Source: JANRKT01 sp033763355
Lineage (GTDB): Bacteria > Bacteroidota > Bacteroidia > Chitinophagales > Chitinophagaceae
Length of the DNA stretch: 44,641 nucleotides
Direction: 5' to 3'
Assembly (NCBI GenBank): GCA_033763355.1
Contig: JANRKT010000251.1
Coordinates: 1 to 44,641 of the forward strand
The position numbers and the translations under genes are program-made. The notes beneath the pieces were generated by a model. The model ran no database searches and had not been told where the DNA came from. It saw only the letters and a list, made by a program, of their open reading frames with translations. Shown here piece after piece: positions 8,113-16,497 of this stretch (the stretch's first letter is position 1; each line of letters opens with the position of its first letter).

Positions 8113-9258
8113 ATGAAAAGTTTTATTCATAATCTGCTATACCCTAAAACTTCCCGTTTGCCGTGGATAGATTATGCGAGGGGGATTGCCATACTGCTGG
8201 TGCTTTACCGGCATGCATTTGAGGGGATAAAAAGAGCGGGGGTTTCTGTATCAGATTATCATTATATGGAAATAGCCAACATCATGTCGTTTGGGTTCCG
8301 GATGCCGCTGTTTTTTATTATTTCCGGAGTTTTTGCCGGGATAACACTGGCCAAATATGGCATAAAAGAATTTATACATAAAAAGTATAAGCTCATTCTC
8401 TACCCCTATTTGTTATGGGCTGCAATCCAAATAACTGTTCAGTTGTTCTTTTCTGACTATGTAAATGCAAAAAGGAGCCTGTACGATTATCTTTATATTT
8501 TATACAGCCCGCAGGAACTGGAACAATTCTGGTACCTGTATGCACTCTTTTCAATTACCGCTTTATATGCACTGCTGAAAGTAAAGCTGAAAATAAAACC
8601 ACTTGTTAACCTGGCACTCGGTTTTTCATTCTACCTGATTTCTGCATACTTTACAAACCAGCGCATTGATACTTTTTTCCTGCACGACATCATGCATTAC
8701 TATTTGTTCTTTGCGATTGGAGATGTGGTTTCTGATTTCCTGCGCAACAGGAACAATTACCGTTTCTTTTCTTCGTGGGGGTTTTTTGCAATATTGCTCC
8801 CCCTGTTTGCAATTGTGCAGGTGTTCTTTCTGAACGCAAACCTGTCACACAACAGCCATGTATATGTTCAGGAAACGCTGTTCCTTCAATATATAGCTGT
8901 AGCAGCAGTGGGGTCGGCATTTATGCTGAACCTTTCGTTCCTTCTGCAACGGTACAATAAAGCAGTATGGCTGCAAACAATCGGCAGCTACTCCCTTTAT
9001 ATTTTTATTATGCATGTTACCATAACCGCAGCCTGCAGAATTTTGTTTGTTAACTTATTACATATTGAATCTGTACCTGTTATTGTATTTTCCGCAATGA
9101 CGATGGGGATTATTTTACCGGTATTTTTTTACAGATTGTGTATGCAGGCAGGTGCCTGGTGGCTGTTTTCGCCTGAAAGGCCGGCCACTGCAACACAGCA
9201 GCAAGTGCCTGTGAAAAAAGTCCCGGCCACATATGCTTTGGCCGATAAAGTTGCCTGA
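8113..9258 (+). CDS. Acyltransferase-3 family membrane protein
   Basis: The 381-residue protein has about ten hydrophobic segments. The first contains the family motif region YARGIAILLVLYRH, with R23 and the conserved His34, and the next contains MPLFFIISG. This family (OafA/NodX type) moves acetyl or other acyl groups from a cytoplasmic donor to sugars on the other side of the membrane. A role in O-acetylating the polysaccharide made by this locus is the natural reading; the acyl group and target are inferred. The short cytoplasmic tail is Ala/Gln/Val-rich. It follows the Wzc-like gene by 58 bases on the same strand. Confidence 0.92.
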   Translation: MKSFIHNLLYPKTSRLPWIDYARGIAILLVLYRHAFEGIKRAGVSVSDYHYMEIANIMSFGFRMPLFFIISGVFAGITLAKYGIKEFIHKKYKLILYPYLLWAAIQITVQLFFSDYVNAKRSLYDYLYILYSPQELEQFWYLYALFSITALYALLKVKLKIKPLVNLALGFSFYLISAYFTNQRIDTFFLHDIMHYYLFFAIGDVVSDFLRNRNNYRFFSSWGFFAILLPLFAIVQVFFLNANLSHNSHVYVQETLFLQYIAVAAVGSAFMLNLSFLLQRYNKAVWLQTIGSYSLYIFIMHVTITAACRILFVNLLHIESVPVIVFSAMTMGIILPVFFYRLCMQAGAWWLFSPERPATATQQQVPVKKVPATYALADKVA

Positions 9259-9329
9259 CCATTACAATAAACAAAAAGAAATATCATTATAATTTAAATT
9301 GATAATTTTATTAAATAAAGCTGCTTACA

Positions 9330-9431
9330 ATGAAAACTCAGAAAGATTCCACTGCTTTTTTTGAAACAGCGTCTGTTCTTTTCGTATTTGTTGTGCTGGT
9401 GGCATTGTATATCAAAATCCTGTTTTTCTGA
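9330..9431 (+). CDS. Candidate 33-residue single-pass membrane peptide
   Basis: An ATG at 9330 opens a 33-codon frame ending in TGA at 9431. It begins MKTQKDSTAFFE and continues as an uninterrupted hydrophobic stretch from about residue 14 to the end, closing with KILFF. The frame fills the gap between the acyltransferase gene and the polymerase-like gene, with 71 bases before it and 17 bases after it, as a real operon member would. The product would be a single-pass membrane peptide, perhaps an accessory subunit of the polymerase-like or acyltransferase protein. I recognise no family. It could be a chance frame; conservation in relatives would decide. Confidence 0.55.
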   Translation: MKTQKDSTAFFETASVLFVFVVLVALYIKILFF

Positions 9432-9448
9432 ACCGGAAAACTACTTTA

Positions 9449-10948
9449 ATGCCGCAGACAATAACATACAAAAAAGGACCAGGACAATGGCTCAGGCAGC
9501 GCCTGTTCATACAGAAGCTGAATTCCCCCGCCGGTTACCTGCTCATGGCCATACTCAGTGTTGGGCTGGCTTATTCAGCTACTACCGATTTTTATCTTAT
9601 TAATGCAGGTATTGTTGGCGTGGCTGTTCTGATACTCCTGTTCTATATCTGTTTTTCAAAACCTCTTATAGGCTTTTATTTCACTTCAGTGCTTTCGTTT
9701 TTTGTATTCTATCCAAGTCACATATTTATTTTAGAGAAATCTTTTGCCATTGTATGTGAGGTATTGCTCTATGCCTGTTATATTGGCGCCCTGTTTGTAC
9801 GGCACAAAAGCCCTGTAAAGCCTGCATCTTCTTTTATAAAGAGCCCCATAACTATTGGTTTCATATTGCTTTCGTGCATTATGCTGCTGGAAATAGCTAA
9901 CCCGAATGTTCATTCTGTTGCCGGGTGGATACATGCATGGAGAAGATACCTCTTTATTATTGCAATTTATCTTTGTGCATACAAATTGCTCGACACCTAT
10001 AAAAAAGTAGTTCAATATTTCAATATCATCATTGGTGTTTCTGTATTGGCAGCCTTATATGGTTGCCTGCAGCAGTTCTATGGGTTTTTGCCTTTTGAAA
10101 TACGTTATATTGAAGCTGACCCCAGGCTTTACGGCCTTTACTTCCAGGTAGGGGAATGGCGTAAATTTTCTTTCCTGTCTGACCCCGTTTCTTTTGGTAT
10201 GCTGCTGGCTGTAATTTCATTGTTTACATTCATCCTGGGCATTTATGAAAAAAGAACCAAATACAAAATCATTTACCTGGGGCTTACTGTGTTAATGTAC
10301 ATTTCAATGACCTATTCAGGAACAAGGTCTGCGAATATTGTTATGCCGGCGGGCATTGCATTTTATGCTGTGCTTACTATTCAGAACAAGAAAACTTTAT
10401 TGCTCATAATAGCTTCCGTACTTATTTACCTCTTCATCATGTACGTTCCTGTTTACAGCAATGTAACACTTAACAGGTTCCGGTCAACATTCTCCATTAA
10501 CTCCAATCCTTCAATGGACGTGAGAGATGTGAACCGCAAAGGCATACAACCTTATATTTATTCTCATCCCATTGGAGGCGGTTTAACTACAGCAGGCGAC
10601 CCCGGTAAAGATTATAACCCCGGCCATGTGTTATCAGATTTTCCGCCTGACAGTGGTTTACTTGAAGCAGCTGTAGAAATCGGCTGGGTTGGCCTCACCG
10701 TTCTTATGGTATTCTATTTTCTGGTGCTTTTCCAGGGTATTCACCTGTATTTCAAGGCAAGATCGCCAGAGGTTAAAAAATATTACCTCGCTATTACCGT
10801 TTGTTGTTTTACACTGATACTGGTGGAGTATGCCCAGTCGTACATACGTCAGTTTCCGATAATATTTTTCTTTTTTCCTGCTATAGCAATGTTAAGCAGG
10901 CTATACGATTTTGATAAAGACCTACAAACCCACAAAACAGATAAATAA
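9449..10948 (+). CDS. O-antigen ligase/polymerase-like membrane protein (Wzy_C type)
   Basis: The 499-residue protein is very hydrophobic, with about eleven or twelve membrane segments. A large extracytoplasmic loop near residues 345-400 holds HPIGGGL and the acidic DFPPDSG segment; the preceding helix ends in SGTRSA. These are the usual landmarks of the Wzy/WaaL family, in which Arg and His residues of the periplasmic loop act on undecaprenyl-linked glycans. It could polymerise repeat units or ligate the finished glycan to an acceptor; sequence alone does not separate the two. It sits 17 bases after the small membrane peptide and 6 bases before the TolC-like gene, so all belong to one transcript. 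Confidence 0.9.
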   Translation: MPQTITYKKGPGQWLRQRLFIQKLNSPAGYLLMAILSVGLAYSATTDFYLINAGIVGVAVLILLFYICFSKPLIGFYFTSVLSFFVFYPSHIFILEKSFAIVCEVLLYACYIGALFVRHKSPVKPASSFIKSPITIGFILLSCIMLLEIANPNVHSVAGWIHAWRRYLFIIAIYLCAYKLLDTYKKVVQYFNIIIGVSVLAALYGCLQQFYGFLPFEIRYIEADPRLYGLYFQVGEWRKFSFLSDPVSFGMLLAVISLFTFILGIYEKRTKYKIIYLGLTVLMYISMTYSGTRSANIVMPAGIAFYAVLTIQNKKTLLLIIASVLIYLFIMYVPVYSNVTLNRFRSTFSINSNPSMDVRDVNRKGIQPYIYSHPIGGGLTTAGDPGKDYNPGHVLSDFPPDSGLLEAAVEIGWVGLTVLMVFYFLVLFQGIHLYFKARSPEVKKYYLAITVCCFTLILVEYAQSYIRQFPIIFFFFPAIAMLSRLYDFDKDLQTHKTDK

Positions 10949-10954
10949 TATAAA

Positions 10955-11680
10955 ATGAAAAAGATACCTCTGTTCCTGTTTGCTGTCCTGGCAATATGTA
11001 TTAGCGCTGTTGCACAGCCCCCGCAAAAAAAAGCTTTGCGCCCTGATCCCAGGAAAAAACTGGATTCTGTTAAATATGCAGACGTAAGGGATAAGCTGGT
11101 GCAGCTTGCAATGGATAACCCGCAGTTGAAAATCGGCGATGCCGCCATTGGCGCTGCCAACGCCAGCCTGCAAAAAGCAAGGCTCATCTGGCTTAATCAA
11201 ATTGCCCTTAGCGCCAATTTAAATGAATATAACATACAGGGTAAGAACAGCCAGTTCAATAACTTCTTCCCGAAATATAACCTGGGCGTACAGCTTCCTC
11301 TGGGTATTTTTAACAGCACCAGCAGCGAAGTAAAAGCTGCCAAAAGCAATATTGCACTTGCCAAAGCCACCAAAGATGATGCTTACCGCAAGTTAAAGGC
11401 AGAGGTACTTACCAAATACGAGGATTATTTATACTACAGGCAGGTTTATGATCTGCAGGCCCAGATAGCAGAAGATTCTTACACCACATATTTAACCACA
11501 CAGGAGAAATACAAAGCCGGTGACATTACTGATGATATTTATGCTGCAGCTTTCAGGGCTTACAATGCAGACCTGATGAGCCAGAAACTGGCCGAAAGAA
11601 ACCTGAATGTTGCCAAAGCTGAGCTGGAAAGACTTACCGGTGTAAAATTGGATGATGTACTGAAGCAGTATAATAAGTAG
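10955..11680 (+). CDS. Half-length TolC-like outer membrane protein
   Basis: A signal peptide (MKKIPLFLF to about AVAQ) precedes a mature domain with the TolC pattern: a helix from about 42 to 85, a beta-hairpin segment around 85-112 (YNLGVQLPLGIF), then a long helix pair rich in Ala, Lys and Glu ending near ERLTGVKLDDVL. TolC proteins are normally 400-500 residues with two such repeats; this one has 241 residues and about one repeat. Three-fold assembly would not give the usual twelve strands, so a larger oligomer or a non-channel role is possible. Its place in the operon suggests it helps the glycan cross the outer membrane. There is no sign of a frameshift: the frame is clean and ends just after the family-typical C-terminal helix. 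Confidence 0.82.
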   Translation: MKKIPLFLFAVLAICISAVAQPPQKKALRPDPRKKLDSVKYADVRDKLVQLAMDNPQLKIGDAAIGAANASLQKARLIWLNQIALSANLNEYNIQGKNSQFNNFFPKYNLGVQLPLGIFNSTSSEVKAAKSNIALAKATKDDAYRKLKAEVLTKYEDYLYYRQVYDLQAQIAEDSYTTYLTTQEKYKAGDITDDIYAAAFRAYNADLMSQKLAERNLNVAKAELERLTGVKLDDVLKQYNK

Positions 11681-11954
11681 CGCTGCTGCTGAATAAACAA
11701 GATGGTATGGTTGTATAATCAATCTGTAGTTAAACCCTGTTTATTAAAGTGCATAGTTGCTAAAAAGTTACTTTAAAAATAAACAATTGCTATTCCATTA
11801 AACTAATCGGGGATTTATTTTTAATGAAGTGCAGCTAAAGCAACAGCAATCATCTTATAAACTGATTAATAAATTATTATACAGAAAATAAATAACCCTG
11901 CTGATACCAAAAGCAGTGTTTTTGCCGTTTACAGATTTTTTGACACTAAGCCTT

Positions 11955-12830
11955 ATGAGCAACATAGCGGAAAATAGTAACTGGACATGGATAATCAGGC
12001 CCAAAAAGGGCTGGTTTGACCTTGAATTAAAAGAAGTATTTAAGCACAAAGACCTCCTGGTAAGGTTTATAAGAAGGGAATTTCTTGGCACTTACCAGCA
12101 AACTATACTTGGCCCTGTATGGATATTTCTTCAGCCGTTGCTCACCGCTTTTGTTTATATACTTATTTTCGGAAGGGTTGCACGGGGTGCAGGCGATGGC
12201 CCACCTGACGGTCTACCCAATCTTATCTTTTATTTGTCAGGAATTATCATCTGGAATTTCTTCTCTGAGTCCATTATACTCACATCATACACTTACATCA
12301 ATAACGTAAACATTTTTGGAAAAGTTTATTTCCCGCGGATTATCACGGCTACTGCAATGACCCTTGCACAGTTTATCAAATTTGCCATTCAGCTTGGCCT
12401 TTTTCTGCTGGTGTACATCTTCTTCATGATCAAAGAACCAGGGTTAAGGCCCAACGAGTGGCTTTTGCTGTTGCCCATTGCATTAATCAATACAACTTTG
12501 TTAAGCCTCGGCCTCGGAATATTCTTTGCATCCCTTACAGCAAAATACAGGGACCTGCACAACCTAATGCTATTCGGCATAAGGCTCTTTATGTTTGTTA
12601 CACCTGTTTTGCTGCCCATGTCTTTTTTTGACAAACACAGTGAATGGAAGTGGATCATTGTCATTAATCCGCTCACTCCTATCATCCAGGTATTCAGACA
12701 GGGGCTGGGCGGCAATGCCGTTTTTGATGGCGGACTTTTTCTGTACAGCACAATAGTAAGCATATTCATATTTATGGCAAGCGTACTGGTGTTTAACAAG
12801 ATTGATGAAAAAGTAATGGATGTAGTTTAA
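11955..12830 (+). CDS. ABC-2 type polysaccharide exporter permease (Wzm-like)
   Basis: From the preferred start at 11955 the protein is 291 residues long. It starts MSNIAENSNW, then WTWIIRPKKGW and the amphipathic segment before the first membrane helix; VRFIRREFLGTYQQTILGPVWIFLQP is the usual conserved entry region of Wzm-type permeases (partner contact). About six membrane segments follow, including the region around NPLTPIIQVFRQG typical of the family. It moves a lipid-linked glycan across the inner membrane together with the ATPase encoded next. An upstream ATG (11916) would add 13 residues outside the conserved pattern. A 274-base gap precedes the gene, so a promoter of its own is possible. 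Confidence 0.93.
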   Translation: MSNIAENSNWTWIIRPKKGWFDLELKEVFKHKDLLVRFIRREFLGTYQQTILGPVWIFLQPLLTAFVYILIFGRVARGAGDGPPDGLPNLIFYLSGIIIWNFFSESIILTSYTYINNVNIFGKVYFPRIITATAMTLAQFIKFAIQLGLFLLVYIFFMIKEPGLRPNEWLLLLPIALINTTLLSLGLGIFFASLTAKYRDLHNLMLFGIRLFMFVTPVLLPMSFFDKHSEWKWIIVINPLTPIIQVFRQGLGGNAVFDGGLFLYSTIVSIFIFMASVLVFNKIDEKVMDVV

Positions 12831-12837
12831 AGTATAT

Positions 12838-12844
12838 AAAGGAG
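12838..12844 (+). promoter_or_regulatory. Strong Shine-Dalgarno site before the wzt-like gene
   Basis: AAAGGAG lies 7 bases before the ATG at 12852. Clear sites of this kind are uncommon in this window, where most starts are preceded only by A-rich sequence. It supports the 12852 start. Confidence 0.6.
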
Positions 12845-12851
12845 ATTAACC

Positions 12852-14144
12852 ATGAGCGAAACAGTAATCCATGTTGACAAAATTTCAAAAGTATTTAAGC
12901 TGGGCACCATCTCAGGAAATACTTTTAAGGAAGATTTGCGTTTGTGGTGGCTTAAGAACGTAGCTAAGAAAAAGGATGCAATGGCTTTGCTTAACCCGGA
13001 TAACCCGGAAATGAACTCCGGCTACAACTGGGCATTGCGTAACATTTCATTTGATGTAAAAAAAGGGGAAGTACTGGGCATTGTGGGAACAAACGGTGCA
13101 GGCAAATCCACTTTACTAAAAATACTTTCTAAAGTTATAAGGCCCACTACCGGTGAAATAAAAGGCAAAGGCCGTATTGCCAGCCTGCTGGAAGTTGGCA
13201 CAGGTTTTCACGGGGAGCTTACCGGCAGGGAAAATATTTTTCTCAATGGAAACATCCTCGGAATGAGCAACCGTGAGATAAGAAAAAAGTTTGATGATAT
13301 TGTAACATTTGCGGGGGTGGAAAAATTTATTGATACTCCGGTAAAAAGGTATTCATCCGGTATGTATGTTCGCCTGGCCTTTGCGGTGGCCATTTACCTG
13401 GAACCGGAAATCATGATTATTGATGAGGTGCTTGCTGTAGGCGATTCTGAATTCCAGAAAAAATGCCTTGCTAAAATGAGGGAAGCATCAGAAAAGGAAG
13501 ACAGGACAGTTCTTTTCGTAAGCCATAATATGCAGGCTGTACAGAGCCTGTGCACACGTGCCATTCTTTTAAGAAGCGGCCAGCTGGTTGAAAACGGTTC
13601 CCCTGCAAAAGTGGTAAAAAGCTACCTGAGCTTTATCAAAAACTCCTATATACAGAACCAATGGGATAGTATAAACCAGGCTCCAGGCAATGACATGATC
13701 AGGATCAAAAAAGTAAACCTTCAACCGGAAATATCAGAACTGATAACATCAATTACTGTAAAAACGGCTTTCAGGATCAAGCTTGAATTCTGGAACCTGA
13801 TTGAAAAACTAAACCTTACCATCTGCATCCATTTGTTTACTTCAGCAGGCGAACTGATTTTTGAAACAACATCACAGCCACGGAATGTGCAGGGCGGTAT
13901 TATAGAAGCTGAATGTGCAATTCCCGGAGATTTCCTCAATACAGGTCTCTATTACATATCCGTTCTTTTTGTGAAAGACAATGCTGAAGAAATGTTTTAT
14001 TTTGAAGAATGCCTGTTTTTTGAAGTGGAACAGGACGACGAAGATGTGGTTCATTTCGGTAAACGATTCGGATATATAAGGCCCAGGTTCCCGTTTACAA
14101 TAAAACAAAAAGAAGCGCTTGTGGAAACAGGTCAGTACAGCTGA
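12852..14144 (+). CDS. Polysaccharide ABC transporter ATPase with Wzt-type C-terminal domain
   Basis: The nucleotide-binding domain spans about residues 1-245. It has Walker A GTNGAGKST (79-87), signature YSSGM (167-171), Walker B IMIIDE (187-192) and the switch His225 in VSHN. TGFH followed by the TGREN segment is typical of Wzt proteins. Residues about 265-420 form an extra beta-rich domain like the carbohydrate-binding C-terminal domain of Wzt, which recognises the end of the finished glycan before export. At 430 residues it matches the long class. It pairs with the permease gene that ends 21 bases upstream. The presence of this domain suggests that a terminal modification controls chain length, although no terminating enzyme is identified here. 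Confidence 0.94.
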   Translation: MSETVIHVDKISKVFKLGTISGNTFKEDLRLWWLKNVAKKKDAMALLNPDNPEMNSGYNWALRNISFDVKKGEVLGIVGTNGAGKSTLLKILSKVIRPTTGEIKGKGRIASLLEVGTGFHGELTGRENIFLNGNILGMSNREIRKKFDDIVTFAGVEKFIDTPVKRYSSGMYVRLAFAVAIYLEPEIMIIDEVLAVGDSEFQKKCLAKMREASEKEDRTVLFVSHNMQAVQSLCTRAILLRSGQLVENGSPAKVVKSYLSFIKNSYIQNQWDSINQAPGNDMIRIKKVNLQPEISELITSITVKTAFRIKLEFWNLIEKLNLTICIHLFTSAGELIFETTSQPRNVQGGIIEAECAIPGDFLNTGLYYISVLFVKDNAEEMFYFEECLFFEVEQDDEDVVHFGKRFGYIRPRFPFTIKQKEALVETGQYS

Positions 14145-14290
14145 TTGCATAAATCAGCCACAACTGAATAAATTATATACACACGGCACTGATTAAACTG
14201 ATATTGAAAATAAACTATTAAACAAATCCCTGCCTGTGAAATTGATTTAAAGAAATAACATAACTCTGTTACCCTGTAAATAATTCTGTT

Positions 14291-15256
14291 ATGAATACTC
14301 CCGAACCAGCAGGCGTTCATACAACAAACAACAAAAGCAGCAGGCAGCTACCGCTTGTATCTGTAATTATCCCCTGCTACAACCACGCAACTTACCTGCA
14401 CGAATCCATCCCCAGCATACTTAATCAAACCTATAAAAATATTGAGATAATTGTAATTGATGACGGATCGAAGGATAATACAAGGGAAGTTGCTTTGTCC
14501 TACCCTGGTGTAAAGTGTGTAACCAAAAAGAATGAAGGGCTTTCCGCAGCCAGGAATACAGGTATTGAGGTGAGCCGAGGCGACTACCTTATGTTTATTG
14601 ACGCTGATGATATTTATTATCCGGAAGCCGTAGAAACCAATCTGAAATATTTTTTGGAGCACACTGAATGTGCATTTGTGGCAGGACACCATGAAAAAGT
14701 GGATGGTGACAGGAATATAATGCCCATGCCAGAACACATAGCCCCGTCTGACAATCATTTTATAAAACTCCTAAGGGTAAATTACATTGGCATGCCTGCA
14801 GAAGTAATGTATAAAAGGCAGATATTCGAACATTTCCGCTTTGATACGTCCCTGAGGGCTTGTGAAGATTATGACATGTACCTTAAAATAAGCAGGAAAC
14901 ATTCCATATTCACTCACTCGGAAAAAATTGCGAGTTACCGTATCCATGGCAATAATATGTCGGCCAATGCTGCTTTTATGCTTGGCAGCGTAAGGCTTGT
15001 ATTAAGAAGAATAAGGCTGCAGTTAACAGAAAAGAGGGAAATAAAGGCATATAACGAAGGCTGGAAATTATGGCGGAACTATTACGCCGTTCAGGCCATA
15101 AAAAAACTCAAAAACAAAAAATTAAATAATCCCAAGCTGAGGCCACCTACAAGGCAGGAACTTTTTGTGGCGCTCAGGTACAAACCTTATATGTTTGCCA
15201 TGTCTTATTTAAGTTCAATAACAGAAGAGGTTTTAATGATGTTTGGAATGGCGTAG
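14291..15256 (+). CDS. GT2 glycosyltransferase (first of tandem pair)
   Basis: The 321-residue protein is a soluble GT-A enzyme. It shows VSVIIPCYNHA (23-33), VIDDGSKDNT, the acceptor-side NEGLSAARNTGI, the metal-binding FIDADD, and ACEDYDMYL with the probable catalytic acid pair. YRIHGNNMS follows the core, then a basic C-terminal region. It is close to the next gene in every motif, which indicates a duplication. It presumably adds one sugar of the repeat unit at the cytoplasmic membrane face. The gene starts 146 bases after the Wzt-like gene and runs in the same direction. Substrate unknown. Confidence 0.93.
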   Translation: MNTPEPAGVHTTNNKSSRQLPLVSVIIPCYNHATYLHESIPSILNQTYKNIEIIVIDDGSKDNTREVALSYPGVKCVTKKNEGLSAARNTGIEVSRGDYLMFIDADDIYYPEAVETNLKYFLEHTECAFVAGHHEKVDGDRNIMPMPEHIAPSDNHFIKLLRVNYIGMPAEVMYKRQIFEHFRFDTSLRACEDYDMYLKISRKHSIFTHSEKIASYRIHGNNMSANAAFMLGSVRLVLRRIRLQLTEKREIKAYNEGWKLWRNYYAVQAIKKLKNKKLNNPKLRPPTRQELFVALRYKPYMFAMSYLSSITEEVLMMFGMA

Positions 15257-15408
15257 CGAAACACAAACTGGACTGTGCTCAATAAATACTAATACCTTGT
15301 TCCTGTGATATCAGCTCCCTGAAGATTTTAAAATCCTTTCGCCTTTTGAAATTCCGTATGATTGGTTCTAAAACTGAATTTCAAAAAAAATCACAAACAA
15401 ACAGCGCT

Positions 15409-16467
15409 ATGGAACAGCAAAACACCAACATTGCTGAAAACACCGGTTCAACACCTGATAAAATAACAGCGGGGAATCCCCTTGTTACCGTTGTTATAAC
15501 CTGTTATAACCACGCAAAATACCTGCCTGAATCTATAGAAAGCGTATTGAACCAGAGTTATACCAATATTGAACTGATTGTAGTTGACGATGGTTCCGCT
15601 GATAATACAAAAGAAGTTACCTTATCTTATCCCGGGGTTAAATATGTGTGGCAGAAAAACCAGGGGCTTTCTGCCGCAAGAAATACTGGCATTGCAAATA
15701 GCAGCGGGGAGTACATTGCTTTTCTTGATGCAGATGATTATTTTTACACTGACGGTATAAAAATAAACGTTGGGTATTTTCTTCAGCACCCTGAATGTGC
15801 TTTTGTTGCAGGTTATCACAATAAAGTTGATTCAAATAAAAATTTAATACCGGAAGGGCCTCACACAGCCCCGTTAAAAGATCACTTCAAACTGCTGCTT
15901 ACCATAAATTTCATTGGCATGCACGCAGCAGTTTTGTATAAAACAGAAATCATTAAGCATTTCCCTTACGATATTTCATTGCCTGCCTGCGAAGATTATG
16001 ACATGTACCTGCGGATAACAAGGGAATGGCCCGTATTTACACATGCCGAAAAAATTGCCGCATACAGGATACATGGTAATAACATGTCAGGTGACGCCCA
16101 CCTTATACTTACCAATGTAACCCGTGTTTTGCACCGTATAAAAAGTCATCTTAAAACCAAAGAAGAGCTCAGGGCCTACCATACAGGTATTAAAATGTGG
16201 CGGAACTATTACAGCATGCAGGTAATAAAAAAGCTAAAGGCGGAAAAAAGCCAGTTAACAAAAAAAGTTAAAAAGAAAGAAATAATGATGGCTTTAAAAT
16301 TCAAACCGCATAAACTGATAATTCACTATTTAACTTCTTTTATGCCGGGTAAGGCAGCCCAGATTTTCCTGCTGCCGGGATCAGAAAGTTTCGGGTTGTT
16401 TTTCATGCATGAAACGCATGAATGCTTTGACCACATCAGTACGGTCCTTTTTATTCATATTTTTTAA
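15409..16467 (+). CDS. GT2 glycosyltransferase (second of tandem pair)
   Basis: It shares SAARNTGI, ACEDYDMYL, YRIHGNNMS, WRNYY and IKKLK segments with the preceding protein and has the same motif order: VTVVITCYNHA, VVDDGSADNT, FLDADD. An ATG 63 bases upstream would add a basic 21-residue leader; I prefer 15409 because it leaves 23 residues before the core strand, as in the paralogue. Its C-terminus differs: after the shared basic region it continues for about 30 residues (from about 16376) with no counterpart in the paralogue. That tail could be native or the result of an old frameshift. The duplicated pair may add two different sugars to the same repeat unit. Confidence 0.91.
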   Translation: MEQQNTNIAENTGSTPDKITAGNPLVTVVITCYNHAKYLPESIESVLNQSYTNIELIVVDDGSADNTKEVTLSYPGVKYVWQKNQGLSAARNTGIANSSGEYIAFLDADDYFYTDGIKINVGYFLQHPECAFVAGYHNKVDSNKNLIPEGPHTAPLKDHFKLLLTINFIGMHAAVLYKTEIIKHFPYDISLPACEDYDMYLRITREWPVFTHAEKIAAYRIHGNNMSGDAHLILTNVTRVLHRIKSHLKTKEELRAYHTGIKMWRNYYSMQVIKKLKAEKSQLTKKVKKKEIMMALKFKPHKLIIHYLTSFMPGKAAQIFLLPGSESFGLFFMHETHECFDHISTVLFIHIF

Positions 16468-16497
16468 TCAGTATTTTCTAAGAAGAAAGTTCATGTT

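Noticed and set aside
9361..9603. 80-residue frame overlapping the small membrane peptide and Wzy-like gene
   Set aside because: It overlaps the start of the polymerase-like gene in another frame and has no motif.
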